Below, one piece after another: positions 1 through 5,521 of a stretch of 6,798 nucleotides of DNA; the first letter of the stretch is position 1, and every line of letters starts with the position of its first letter. Source of the stretch: CAZMYO01 sp964570525 (GTDB taxonomy: Bacteria > Patescibacteriota > Patescibacteriia > Magasanikbacterales > GWA2-37-8); NCBI GenBank assembly GCA_964570525.1, contig CAZMYO010000027.1, positions 1 to 6,798 of the forward strand, in the 5' to 3' direction. Below the pieces are notes generated by a model. That model saw only the letters and a list, made by a program, of their open reading frames with translations, had not been told where the DNA came from and made no database searches. The position numbers and the translations under genes were made by a program.

Positions 1-1
1 T

Positions 2-187
2 ACATCTGACTGGGGTTTTGTACATTCAACCGAAGGGGATGAAGAGTCTGCGGCCGCAAAGATTTTGGCAGTGGTTGGTTTATACGGAGACCCAACTCTT
101 ACTGAGAAACTGGTTCAATTATCATCTCATGCAAAAGAGGCGGCCTGTCCAATCTTTACATCCAAGGGAACTGAAAAATTTCCATAA
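2..187 (+). CDS. C-terminal end of an unrecognised protein (5' partial)
   Basis: An open frame enters from the left edge and ends at TAA 185-187, giving 61 residues of a C-terminus (TSDWGFVHSTEG... to ...TSKGTEKFP). It looks real because the composition is balanced, it contains a helix-like stretch (EESAAAKILAVVGLY, then LTEKLVQLSSHAKEAA), and the next gene on the same strand starts only 24 bp after the stop. The competing frame that begins at 18 reads as low-complexity basic sequence and is the less likely one. I recognise no family and the start is outside the window, so no function is offered. Its closeness to the following gene suggests they share a transcript. Confidence 0.6.
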   Translation, partial: TSDWGFVHSTEGDEESAAAKILAVVGLYGDPTLTEKLVQLSSHAKEAACPIFTSKGTEKFP

Positions 188-211
188 ATATCGATTTTAT
201 AACAATAGGAT

Positions 212-1186
212 ATGTCAGAAAAAGAATTAGGTCGCGAGACAAAGGAGCGCGAACCAACTATTACCATAGACTTTCTTTTTAGTACTCATACTTCGGCAGA
301 AGATTTCGCTAAGCTTCCGCAATTACTAGAACAGGCGGATATCTACATGCCGGAACTTGCCGGATGGTCTAAAGAAGAACTAGAAGAGTATAACAAAATT
401 GCCAGAGGAGAATTAAATCCTGCTACTGCCAAGCTCAATCCGGCTTTAGAAAAACGGGCATTCGCCTTATATAATTCAAAAAAGCCAGTCGTCTTTGTCG
501 ATACCCCGATAAGCCATGAATTATCCGCCAGGAGCAAAAAAATTTTTATAAAGAAGGCAAGAGAGCCGTTTGGCGCTTTTGCCAACGGCCGATTTGAATT
601 AGCTCTCTATACAATGAAACAGCAGGTCAAAGACATCGCGGAGCATAGTGAAGAACGAGAAGAATATATTCGCAGACAAATAAAAAAAGAAATTAAGGGC
701 CTTACCAAAAATTTTCCCCAATTAAGAGACAAGAAAGACATCCGCGTGCTGGTTGACCTCGGGATGGTTCATACCGGGGTAGCTAATATACTAGGGAAAG
801 AAGAACGGGGTCTTGCTATTAAAAAACATCTGGCTAGACCTATCATGATTTTTGGTTTGAGAGACGAGGTGATAAGAAGCATGCTAGCCGGAAAAGACCC
901 CACGAAGTATGATGATACCCACTACGCGAGAATGCTGGTAGAAGGAAAAATTAAAGTGGCGCTGCAGGTGGCTGATATTGGTGGACTGACGCAGGTGGAG
1001 GTCGCAAGAAAATTAGCGCGCAAATTATCTTTTGAGCAGATTCGCGCGCTATCTGAACAGTTAGCCAACCGTGGACCCACGAGTAATTTTAATACTTTTC
1101 TAAGAGCAAAGTTAAGACGAATGGGCGTCGTTGTTCCTAAAACCGTGGAGGAAGCAAACCAGTTGTTACACAAAGATGACCGCTAA
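212..1186 (+). CDS. Hypothetical protein, possibly TraB/ChaN-like
   Basis: A 324-residue soluble protein without signal peptide or membrane span. Start is ATG 212, the first methionine; AGGA at 207-210 lies too close to be a good SD, and the next methionine is residue 46. After a charged N-terminus comes a beta strand ending in a histidine (TIDFLFSTHTSAEDF, H26). An acidic strand follows (ADIYMPELAGW, E48), then KKPVVFVDTP near 90-99, a helical middle rich in K, R and E (about 105-170), and a second strand with histidine (IRVLVDLGMVHTGV, H187). Paired strands of the type 'ST-H', 'PEL' and 'LG-xx-HTG' recall the TraB/PrgY, EreA and ChaN superfamily, in which such His and Glu residues form the active site. 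That assignment is an inference from faint motifs only. The C-terminal third (210-324) is helical and unassigned. The 31-aa membrane peptide follows 6 bp downstream, probably co-transcribed. Confidence 0.85.
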   Translation: MSEKELGRETKEREPTITIDFLFSTHTSAEDFAKLPQLLEQADIYMPELAGWSKEELEEYNKIARGELNPATAKLNPALEKRAFALYNSKKPVVFVDTPISHELSARSKKIFIKKAREPFGAFANGRFELALYTMKQQVKDIAEHSEEREEYIRRQIKKEIKGLTKNFPQLRDKKDIRVLVDLGMVHTGVANILGKEERGLAIKKHLARPIMIFGLRDEVIRSMLAGKDPTKYDDTHYARMLVEGKIKVALQVADIGGLTQVEVARKLARKLSFEQIRALSEQLANRGPTSNFNTFLRAKLRRMGVVVPKTVEEANQLLHKDDR

Positions 1187-1192
1187 TCCTGT

Positions 1193-1288
1193 ATGAAACA
1201 CAAAACCATTAAATCCCTCTGGACCCTGGTCGCAGTCATCGGCATTGTCGCCATGCTTTTCTTTACGATACTGCCGGCTCTCCAATAA
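1193..1288 (+). CDS. 31-aa single-span membrane peptide
   Basis: A short frame runs from ATG 1193 to TAA 1286-1288. The peptide has a basic N-terminus (MKHKTIKSLW), one uninterrupted hydrophobic segment of about 18 residues (LVAVIGIVAMLFFTILPA, residues 11-28) and a three-residue tail (LQ preceded by A). This is the layout of a small inner-membrane protein with the N-terminus in the cytoplasm. It begins 6 bp after the stop of the preceding gene, close enough for translational coupling, and has no clear SD of its own. The 101-bp repeat begins 3 bp after its stop, so the gene ends exactly where the repeat starts. Random noncoding DNA rarely gives such a regular charge and hydrophobicity pattern, but at this length chance cannot be excluded. 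Function unknown. Confidence 0.55.
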   Translation: MKHKTIKSLWTLVAVIGIVAMLFFTILPALQ

Positions 1289-1291
1289 AAA

Positions 1292-1392
1292 ATCCGCGTC
1301 CCGATCCCGACTTAGTCGGAATCGTGGATCCTCGATTTTGCGTCATAGCAAAATCGGGATAATCATCACTCGTAATCTGCGAAATCTGTGTT
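1292..1392 (+). repeat. 101-bp structured repeat, copy A
   Basis: This stretch matches the reverse complement of 6396-6496 over its whole 101 bp with three mismatches and no gap. It contains two palindromes: an 11-bp arm pair around one central base (CGATCCCGACT 1302-1312, 1314-1324, one mismatch in this copy), and a 9-bp stem CGATTTTGC/GCAAAATCG (1333-1341, 1348-1356) around a 6-base loop. A GGATCC lies between them. The right end contains an in-frame TAA (1373-1375) and then the GTG (1388-1390) that starts the following membrane protein gene. It encodes no transposase and has no obvious terminal duplication, so it looks like a non-autonomous, REP/MITE-like element. Confidence 0.9.
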
Positions 1393-1747
1393 ACTCCTCC
1401 GCAAATACCAACTGGACATTATTTTTCTTTTCTTCGGTATCAGCAGTATTGCCTGGACGGTTTTTTATTTCATCCAATACTTTGGCAAAGACCCGCATGA
1501 CTATGAATGGTATATTACCGGGCCTCTCCTCGCCATATACGCGCTCGCGCTCTGGCGCGTTCGCGAAAAAATTAATCGCCACGACCGCCGCGCGCTTACC
1601 GGAAGAACATTGTTCTATTGGGTGGTCTTGGGGCTGGCTCTTTTTTTAAGCTCGGCCACTCCCCGCCCCCCCCCCGCCGAATGGGGGATTGAGCTCTTGT
1701 TTATTATATTTACCGTTTTTTTTAGCCCATTCCTACTGGGACTTTAA
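1388..1747 (+). CDS. Hypothetical four-span membrane protein
   Basis: A 119-residue, strongly hydrophobic protein. Likely spans are about 11-32 (IIFLFFGISSIAWTVFYFIQYF), 42-56 (YITGPLLAIYALALW), 75-89 (LFYWVVLGLALFLSS) and 101-118 (IELLFIIFTVFFSPFLLG). The loop after span 2 is basic (RVREKINRHDRR), which would place it in the cytoplasm. The only usable start is GTG 1388, inside the last bases of the 101-bp repeat, with an in-frame TAA 12 bp before it and no SD. The native 5' end may therefore have been replaced or trimmed by the repeat. A run of ten C (1666-1675) lies in the coding sequence between spans 3 and 4 (TPRPPP). No family recognised; whether it is intact is uncertain. Confidence 0.65.
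   Translation: MLLLRKYQLDIIFLFFGISSIAWTVFYFIQYFGKDPHDYEWYITGPLLAIYALALWRVREKINRHDRRALTGRTLFYWVVLGLALFLSSATPRPPPAEWGIELLFIIFTVFFSPFLLGL
1666..1675 (+). repeat. C10 homopolymer tract inside a coding sequence
   Basis: Ten consecutive C residues lie in the membrane protein gene, encoding part of TPRPPPAEW just before its last span. Gain or loss of one base would shift the frame and remove the final transmembrane segment. Such tracts mutate often by strand slippage and are also prone to assembly error. Confidence 0.8.
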
Positions 1748-1775
1748 AAAAATTAAGTTGAAGAATATTTTTTAA

Positions 1776-1802
1776 GCCAGAGGCTGATCCGCCTTTGGCG
1801 GA
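1776..1802. repeat. GATCCGCC palindrome, intergenic copy
   Basis: GCCAGAGGC (1776-1784) pairs with GCCTTTGGC (1791-1799) with one mismatch (G-U capable) around TGATCC. The right half, from GATCCGCC through GCGGA and a following A run, closely matches the right half of the palindrome inside recJ (2243-2272), so the two are members of one family. The hairpin is followed by A rather than T, so it is not a normal rho-independent terminator for the plus strand. Confidence 0.65.
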
Positions 1803-1811
1803 AAAAAATAA

Positions 1812-1837
1812 CCCCCCCCTTGAGGAGGGCGAGGGGG
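1812..1837. repeat. C8...G5 hairpin-type repeat
   Basis: Eight C residues (1812-1819) are followed by TTGAGGAGGGCGA and then GGGGG (1833-1837). The layout, pyrimidine arm, AGGAGGG-like core and a trailing G-rich block, resembles the hairpin repeat inside the methyltransferase gene at 6231-6266. It may belong to a related family. The C8 run is a second slippage-prone tract. Confidence 0.5.
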
Positions 1838-1850
1838 ATATTAGATCAAA

Positions 1851-1995
1851 TGTCATTTCGATCCGCCGGCTGGCGGAGCCGGCTGGCGGAGCCGGCTGGC
1901 GGAGCCGGCTGGCGGAGAGAAATCTCTGTCCGGTAACCGGTTAAGACAGAGATCCCTCGCCCCGACGGACGTCGGGGGCCTCGCTCGGGATGACA
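1851..1995. repeat. TGTCAT...ATGACA palindromic element, about 145 bp
   Basis: The ends are inverted copies: TGTCATTTCGA (1851-1861) and TCGGGATGACA (1985-1995), with two mismatches in 11. Inside are the 13-bp tandem array (1866-1917), a 9-bp stem ATCTCTGTC/GACAGAGAT (1922-1930, 1945-1953) enclosing CCGGTAACCGG, and a 7-bp stem CCCCGAC/GTCGGGG (1960-1966, 1971-1977). The sequence style (TGTCATYYCGA, with CTCGC and a long hairpin) is that of dispersed intergenic repeats in many bacteria. No coding capacity. GATGACAAT occurs at 1989-1997 and again at 2004-2012, next to the recJ start. Confidence 0.75.
1866..1917. repeat. Four tandem copies of a 13-bp unit
   Basis: CCGGCTGGCGGAG occurs four times without interruption, each 13 bp, nested within the TGTCAT element. 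The unit itself can fold (CCGGC/GCCGG across the junctions). Exact copies imply recent expansion or active copy-number change. Confidence 0.9.
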
Positions 1996-2017
1996 ATACT
2001 TAAGATGACAATGCAAT

Positions 2018-3838
2018 ATGAAAAAATGGATCATCGCCGAACCGCCACCAATAGAATTTACCAGCAGCCACCCGGAACTGCCCCCCATTGTGGCGCGCCT
2101 ACTCTGGAATCGCGGGCTTAAGACCCAGGATAAAATTGATGAATTTCTTAATCCCGACTATACGGAGGATCTTCATGATCCTTTTTTATTTAACGACATG
2201 GAGAAAGCGGTAAAAATAATTTTTGATTGCCTCGAAGAAAATTCCGCCCAAGGCGGATCCGCCTTGAGCGGAAAAAAAATAGTCGTGCATGGCGACTATG
2301 ATGCCGACGGGGTCTGCGCTTCCGTAATTATTATCTCCGCCCTTAAAAAAATGGGTTGTACCAACATTGAAGTATTCTTGCCCCACCGGGAAACCGACGG
2401 CTATGGTTTAAATCTTAATACCATAAAATATCTCCACGACAAAGGCACCGACCTCATTATCACCTGTGACTGCGGCATCAGCAACACCGAAGAAATTACC
2501 GAAGCCAAAAAATTGGGCATGCAAGTGATTGTCACCGACCACCACGCCATGCCAAAAGTATTTCCTCCCGCCGATGCCATCATCCATCCGCTCGTGCCTG
2601 GGGAAAACTACCCGGACAAGGGTCTCGCCGGCGGCGGCGTGGCTTTTAAGCTGGTGCAGGCGCTTCTCCGGCGCCATCGCGAAACCCATCCGCTCCTCTC
2701 GGACGGTCAGACCCATGAAGGATTTGAGAAGTGGCTCCTGGACCTGGTTTCCATTTCCACCGTCGGCGATATGGTCCCCCTCATCGGCGAATCGAGGACT
2801 CTCGTGCGCTATGGCCTCACGGTACTGAATAAAACCAGAAATATCGGACTGCAAAAACTCCTGAAAGTCGCCGGCCTCAGCGACGAGACCGGCAAACCGA
2901 AACGAATTTTTGACACCCACACCATCGGCTTCCAAATCGCTCCTCGGATTAACGCCGCCGGCCGCATGGATCATGCCAATGTGGCCTATGCCCTCCTTAT
3001 GGCTGAAACCGAGGCTGAAGCCGAAGATCTCGCCAAACAGCTCAATAAGAACAATACGGACCGCCAAAAACTCACCGACCAAATTGTCACCGAGGCGCGC
3101 AAACAAATTAAAGAAACCGGCCAGGAAAATAACTCCGTTATTTTCGCTTTTGGCGAAAACTGGGCGACTGGCATCGTGGGACTCATTGCCAGCCGGATCA
3201 AAGAAGAATTTGGCAAACCGGCGATTGCCATGGGGGTCAACAACGGCCTGATCACCGGTTCCGGTCGAAGCGTCCCGGGATTCAATCTGATCGAAACGCT
3301 CAAAACCATGCCGGAATTTTTCTACAAGTTCGGCGGCCACCCGCAAGCCTGCGGCTTTTCGTTAAAACGTGTCGAGACACAAAATCTTATGTCTCTCCTG
3401 GAAGAATTTAAAACCACCTTGCGGGCAAAGGCTGATATCGGCACGGCCGATATTGATCTCGCGCCACAGCTTACGATCGACGCCGCCGTTGATCTCGATG
3501 AGGTGAACTGGAAACTCTACGATTTATTACAAAAATTAGAACCGTTTGGCATGGCGAACGAAGAACCGCTCTACGCCGCTACCGATCTCACGGTGATGGG
3601 GATAGAGCCGGTGGGCCAGGACGGCAAGCACCTGCGCCTTTTAGTAAAACACAATTCTCACGTCGTGCGTAAAACCATTGCTTTCGGCTTCGGTAACCCG
3701 GAGCGCCACCCCGCCAACTGGCGGGAAACCCTAAAGCCGGGAGATAAAATCGATCTCGCTTTTACGGTTGGGGTAAACGAGTGGAATGGCAACCGCGAAT
3801 TACAGCTCTTGGTGGAAGATATTAAGAAGAACTCTTAA
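2018..3838 (+). CDS. recJ: Single-stranded-DNA-specific exonuclease RecJ
   Basis: A cytoplasmic 5'-3' exonuclease of recombination and mismatch repair, 606 residues, near the usual family length. The DHH domain shows DYDADG (93-98), CDCG (150-153), TDHH (173-176) and STVGDMVPL (248-256), which supply the metal-binding aspartates and histidines. NPD at 46-48 and IAPRINAAGRMDHA (307-320) are family hallmarks. The DHHA1 region has ENWATGIVGLIASR (380-393), GSGRS (414-418) and FGGHPQACGFSL (438-449). The OB-fold follows, introduced by LEPFGMANEEP (507-517). Start is ATG 2018; no good SD is seen and a repeat ends 22 bp upstream. Residues 76-85 (SAQGGSALSG) are exactly a 30-bp palindromic repeat placed in frame between the N-terminal region and the DYDADG strand, where homologues normally have only a short linker. 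Its last 17 bp overlap the end of the convergent P-loop gene. All motifs are intact, so the enzyme is probably active. Confidence 0.97.
   Translation: MKKWIIAEPPPIEFTSSHPELPPIVARLLWNRGLKTQDKIDEFLNPDYTEDLHDPFLFNDMEKAVKIIFDCLEENSAQGGSALSGKKIVVHGDYDADGVCASVIIISALKKMGCTNIEVFLPHRETDGYGLNLNTIKYLHDKGTDLIITCDCGISNTEEITEAKKLGMQVIVTDHHAMPKVFPPADAIIHPLVPGENYPDKGLAGGGVAFKLVQALLRRHRETHPLLSDGQTHEGFEKWLLDLVSISTVGDMVPLIGESRTLVRYGLTVLNKTRNIGLQKLLKVAGLSDETGKPKRIFDTHTIGFQIAPRINAAGRMDHANVAYALLMAETEAEAEDLAKQLNKNNTDRQKLTDQIVTEARKQIKETGQENNSVIFAFGENWATGIVGLIASRIKEEFGKPAIAMGVNNGLITGSGRSVPGFNLIETLKTMPEFFYKFGGHPQACGFSLKRVETQNLMSLLEEFKTTLRAKADIGTADIDLAPQLTIDAAVDLDEVNWKLYDLLQKLEPFGMANEEPLYAATDLTVMGIEPVGQDGKHLRLLVKHNSHVVRKTIAFGFGNPERHPANWRETLKPGDKIDLAFTVGVNEWNGNRELQLLVEDIKKNS
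2243..2272. repeat. In-frame 30-bp palindrome inside recJ
   Basis: This near-perfect palindrome centres on GGATCC; the arms TCCGCC(C)AAGGC and GCCTTG(A)GCGGA differ at one pair. It is exactly ten codons in recJ phase (residues 76-85, SAQGGSALSG). The opposite strand reads almost the same peptide. Its right half recurs at 1786-1802 between genes, which marks it as a dispersed repeat rather than recJ sequence. Confidence 0.8.
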
Positions 3839-4376
3839 GGTGGCTGGTGATGAAGGCGACATGCGTGGCGTAATTGGTGGTCGCCGGAAGAAGAATGCGG
3901 GGAATGGCGTGCTTGTCCAAAAGCTTGGTAAGAATTTCATCAATCTCTTCTCGAAACGCTTCGTCGTCCGCTTGTCTCGCTCCATCAATCTCGGCGGGAA
4001 TAGGCAATTTTTGCGTCTTAAATAAAACATCATACGTGGAGGCGTGCTGTACTGCCAGAGCTTCCCAGGCCGCCAAATTATCTCTTTGGTCCAAACGATT
4101 ATTGTGGCGAAAAAAATAAACAAAATTGTCAATGGTGGCCCGGTCGCAAATAATGATTGCTTTGCTATCACGGATAGCGTTTTCTTCGCTAATTTGTTTT
4201 TCTAAAATCCATTTCTGCGCCGCGGCGCTGGTTCCTTCGTTAATAGGCAGGGGGCAGAGCCTGGCCATCTCGGGAACAACTATAACTTTTTTTCCCTCGG
4301 CTATGAGTGTTTTTGCCAACTCGGCAATAAGAGTTGTTTTTCCGGTAGAATGCGTTCCAATAATAGCTAATTTCAT
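3822..4376 (-). CDS. AAA_28/NadR-like P-loop kinase or NTPase
   Basis: A 184-residue cytoplasmic protein with a Walker A loop right at the N-terminus (MKLAIIGTHSTGKTTL; GTHSTGKT at 7-14). VVPEMARL (33-40), a glutamine-rich helix AAAQKWILEKQ (51-61) and IIICDRATIDNFVY (74-87) follow. This series, PE-x-AR, Q-x-W-IL-x-Q and DR-x-x-D-x-x-Y, is characteristic of the AAA_28 family, which includes the kinase part of NadR. DGARQADDEAFREEID (131-146) probably covers the active site. The substrate cannot be told from sequence; a nucleoside or nicotinamide-riboside-like kinase is possible. I chose ATG 4376 because it puts the P-loop in the family's usual place; a TTG seven codons upstream (4397), preceded by a GAGGGGG stretch, is the alternative. 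It lies 58 bp behind the YtxH-like gene and overlaps the 3' end of recJ by 17 bp. Confidence 0.9.
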   Translation of the reverse strand: MKLAIIGTHSTGKTTLIAELAKTLIAEGKKVIVVPEMARLCPLPINEGTSAAAQKWILEKQISEENAIRDSKAIIICDRATIDNFVYFFRHNNRLDQRDNLAAWEALAVQHASTYDVLFKTQKLPIPAEIDGARQADDEAFREEIDEILTKLLDKHAIPRILLPATTNYATHVAFITSHLKSSS

Positions 4377-4434
4377 ACCTTCGGACAGACTTAACAAGAA
4401 CCCCCTCTTTTGAGAGAATCCATAAGTATTTAAT

Positions 4435-4743
4435 TTATGAGCGCAAATCTCGCTCCAACTCTTCCCAGCGCTTCTTCAACTCTTTAATCAGCAGGTCTTT
4501 CATCTCCTTGGCCATTTCTCTTTTGGCCGCGTACTCTTCAACAGCGCGCTCGACCAAGGCATCATACATTTCCTTGGTTGGACCCTGGAGCTGTTTCAAG
4601 CTTTCCTTAAGCTCGTTATAGAGCGGCTCTAGATGCTCCATTAATTTAGCGCGCATTTCCTTGCCTTTGGGAGTAGCGTTAAGCCACATTAAAGCGGCTC
4701 CCAGCAGTCCCCCTAAAAATAATCCTTTTTTAAATCGGCCCAT
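4435..4743 (-). CDS. YtxH-like membrane-anchored coiled-coil protein
   Basis: A 102-residue protein with a short basic N-terminus (MGRFKK), one glycine-rich membrane span (GLFLGGLLGAALMWL, about 7-21), the ATPKGKEMR motif (23-31) and then a long charged helix (about 30-100, rich in E, K and L) likely to form a coiled coil. The glycine-rich span followed by 'P-x-x-GKE-x-R' is the pattern of the YtxH family, small envelope proteins of uncertain role. ATG 4743 fits the family best but has no SD. The frame is open to an ATG at 4794, which would add 17 atypical residues (MIKAEYNYSLLIVINII) and has AAAGG 11 bp before it, so the longer form cannot be excluded. The P-loop gene follows after 58 bp. 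Confidence 0.82.
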   Translation of the reverse strand: MGRFKKGLFLGGLLGAALMWLNATPKGKEMRAKLMEHLEPLYNELKESLKQLQGPTKEMYDALVERAVEEYAAKREMAKEMKDLLIKELKKRWEELERDLRS

Positions 4744-4838
4744 AATAATATTGATTACGATTAGCAATGAATAATTATATTCCGCTTTTATCATCCATAA
4801 AGATACCTTTAAGATTAAGAAATTCCTCCTGCCACCTC

Positions 4839-4844
4839 ATTATA
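4839..4844 (-). promoter_or_regulatory. Possible -10 box for the YtxH-like and P-loop genes
   Basis: On the minus strand TATAAT is a perfect -10 hexamer, about 95 bp before the ATG at 4743. No good -35 lies at 16-18 bp (CCGAGC at 17), so this is weak. A perfect AGGAGG (4825-4830) just downstream has no usable start codon at normal spacing. Confidence 0.3.
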
Positions 4845-4869
4845 CTTCGTATATTTACGTCGCTCGGTT

Positions 4870-4893
4870 GAAGTGAGACTGAAGTCTCACTTC
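4870..4893. repeat. Perfect 10-bp hairpin at the end of the glycosyltransferase gene
   Basis: GAAGTGAGAC (4870-4879) pairs perfectly with GTCTCACTTC (4884-4893) around a 4-base loop. The TGA stop of the glycosyltransferase gene (4887-4889) lies inside one arm. No T run follows on the minus strand, so it is not a classical terminator; it could slow transcription, protect the 3' end of the messenger, or be another dispersed palindrome. Confidence 0.6.
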
Positions 4894-5519
4894 TCCCTCG
4901 CTAGTAGATTATAAAGCATCTTATATTTTAAGGCAAGGAGCATTTCTCCCCCCGGATGGACCTCGCTCTCCCCGGCTGTCAAGCTTGCTCCAAGGAACGA
5001 GGCTGAATCGTCCACTTCCACGAGTTTCGAAAAATTTTTAACATATTTTGCGACTGCTCTCTCGGCCTCTCGGCCGGGCTCATAGGCAACGACATCGGCC
5101 ACCGAAAAAATCTTCGGCAAGTAATAATTATTATACCATTTTATGCACCAACCGAACAAATCGCTCGTTACCGCATCGCGATAATAGGTCGCGATGAGCG
5201 GAATTTCCGGATGCGCCTGCTTAAAACGCCAGAGGCTCCGAGCCACCCCCAAAAATGGACAATGCAAATGTACCAGCGTATAATCACTCAAGGCGTTAAT
5301 AAGCTCCGCTCCTTTTACCATACCGACAAACTGACGCGACGGGGCAATATCGTGAACATTTTTTTGAAATTGTTGTGAAGATCCGGAACTGCCATACTGC
5401 AAGGTGAAGGCATCCGCTTCGATACCAAGCTCGTGCAGATTTTCCACCAGTTTGAATGCCCTTGAACGGATGTCGTCAAAGTAGTTGAAAGCCGAAGGAA
5501 TAATATGGATAACTTTCAT
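4887..5519 (-). CDS. Single-domain GT4-like glycosyltransferase
   Basis: 210 residues starting MKVIHIIPSAFNYFDDIRSRAFKL, followed by VENLHELGIEADAFTL, DYTLVHLHCPFLGVARSLW (near 80-98), PLIATYYRDAVTSDL and FSVADVVAYEPG. This is the pattern of the N-terminal, acceptor-side Rossmann domain of GT4-type GT-B glycosyltransferases, which build glycans or glycolipids at the inner membrane. The usual C-terminal nucleotide-sugar domain is missing: full enzymes have about 350-400 residues, and this one ends after a short family-specific tail (KLVEVDDSASFLGASL...). The frame past the TGA gives nothing glycosyltransferase-like, so no remnant is left. ATG 5519 is preferred; an upstream TTG (5525) would overlap the methyltransferase stop. 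The gene begins 2 bp after that stop, implying coupled translation. It may need a partner for donor binding. Confidence 0.8.
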   Translation of the reverse strand: MKVIHIIPSAFNYFDDIRSRAFKLVENLHELGIEADAFTLQYGSSGSSQQFQKNVHDIAPSRQFVGMVKGAELINALSDYTLVHLHCPFLGVARSLWRFKQAHPEIPLIATYYRDAVTSDLFGWCIKWYNNYYLPKIFSVADVVAYEPGREAERAVAKYVKNFSKLVEVDDSASFLGASLTAGESEVHPGGEMLLALKYKMLYNLLAREK

Positions 5520-5521
5520 AA

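Larger units (their letters stand above)
1748..2017. other. Gene-free interval filled with repeats
   Basis: The 270 bp between the membrane protein gene and recJ hold no credible gene. From left to right they contain an A/T-only inverted pair (about 1744-1754 and 1763-1774, possibly a weak terminator), a decayed GGATCC-type palindrome, a C/G-rich hairpin repeat, and a long TGTCAT...ATGACA element. Only 22 bp separate the last element from the recJ ATG. No convincing -35/-10 pair for recJ is visible, so its promoter may lie inside or before the repeats. A short minus-strand frame across the interval is repeat sequence and is not called. Confidence 0.75.

Noticed and set aside
1245..1649. A 134-codon plus-strand frame, and the matching minus-strand frame at 6322-6510, both containing an SRLSR-x-RGSSILRHSKIG peptide
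   Set aside because: The similarity comes only from the 101-bp repeat; outside it the two frames have nothing in common, and the first is a shadow of the membrane protein gene. Stop-free passage through the repeat is not evidence of translation.
2408..3346. A 312-codon open frame on the minus strand inside recJ
   Set aside because: It lies opposite a clear RecJ and arises from codon bias; its sequence has no recognisable motif.
4391..4423. A 10-codon minus-strand frame before the P-loop gene
   Set aside because: It is too short, has no SD and no regulatory pattern such as repeated codons for one amino acid; chance is sufficient.
4841..4853. A loxP-like string, TATACTTCGTATA
   Set aside because: It resembles one half-site only; there is no second inverted half at the right spacing and no recombinase gene. 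It is most likely a chance A/T-rich palindrome.
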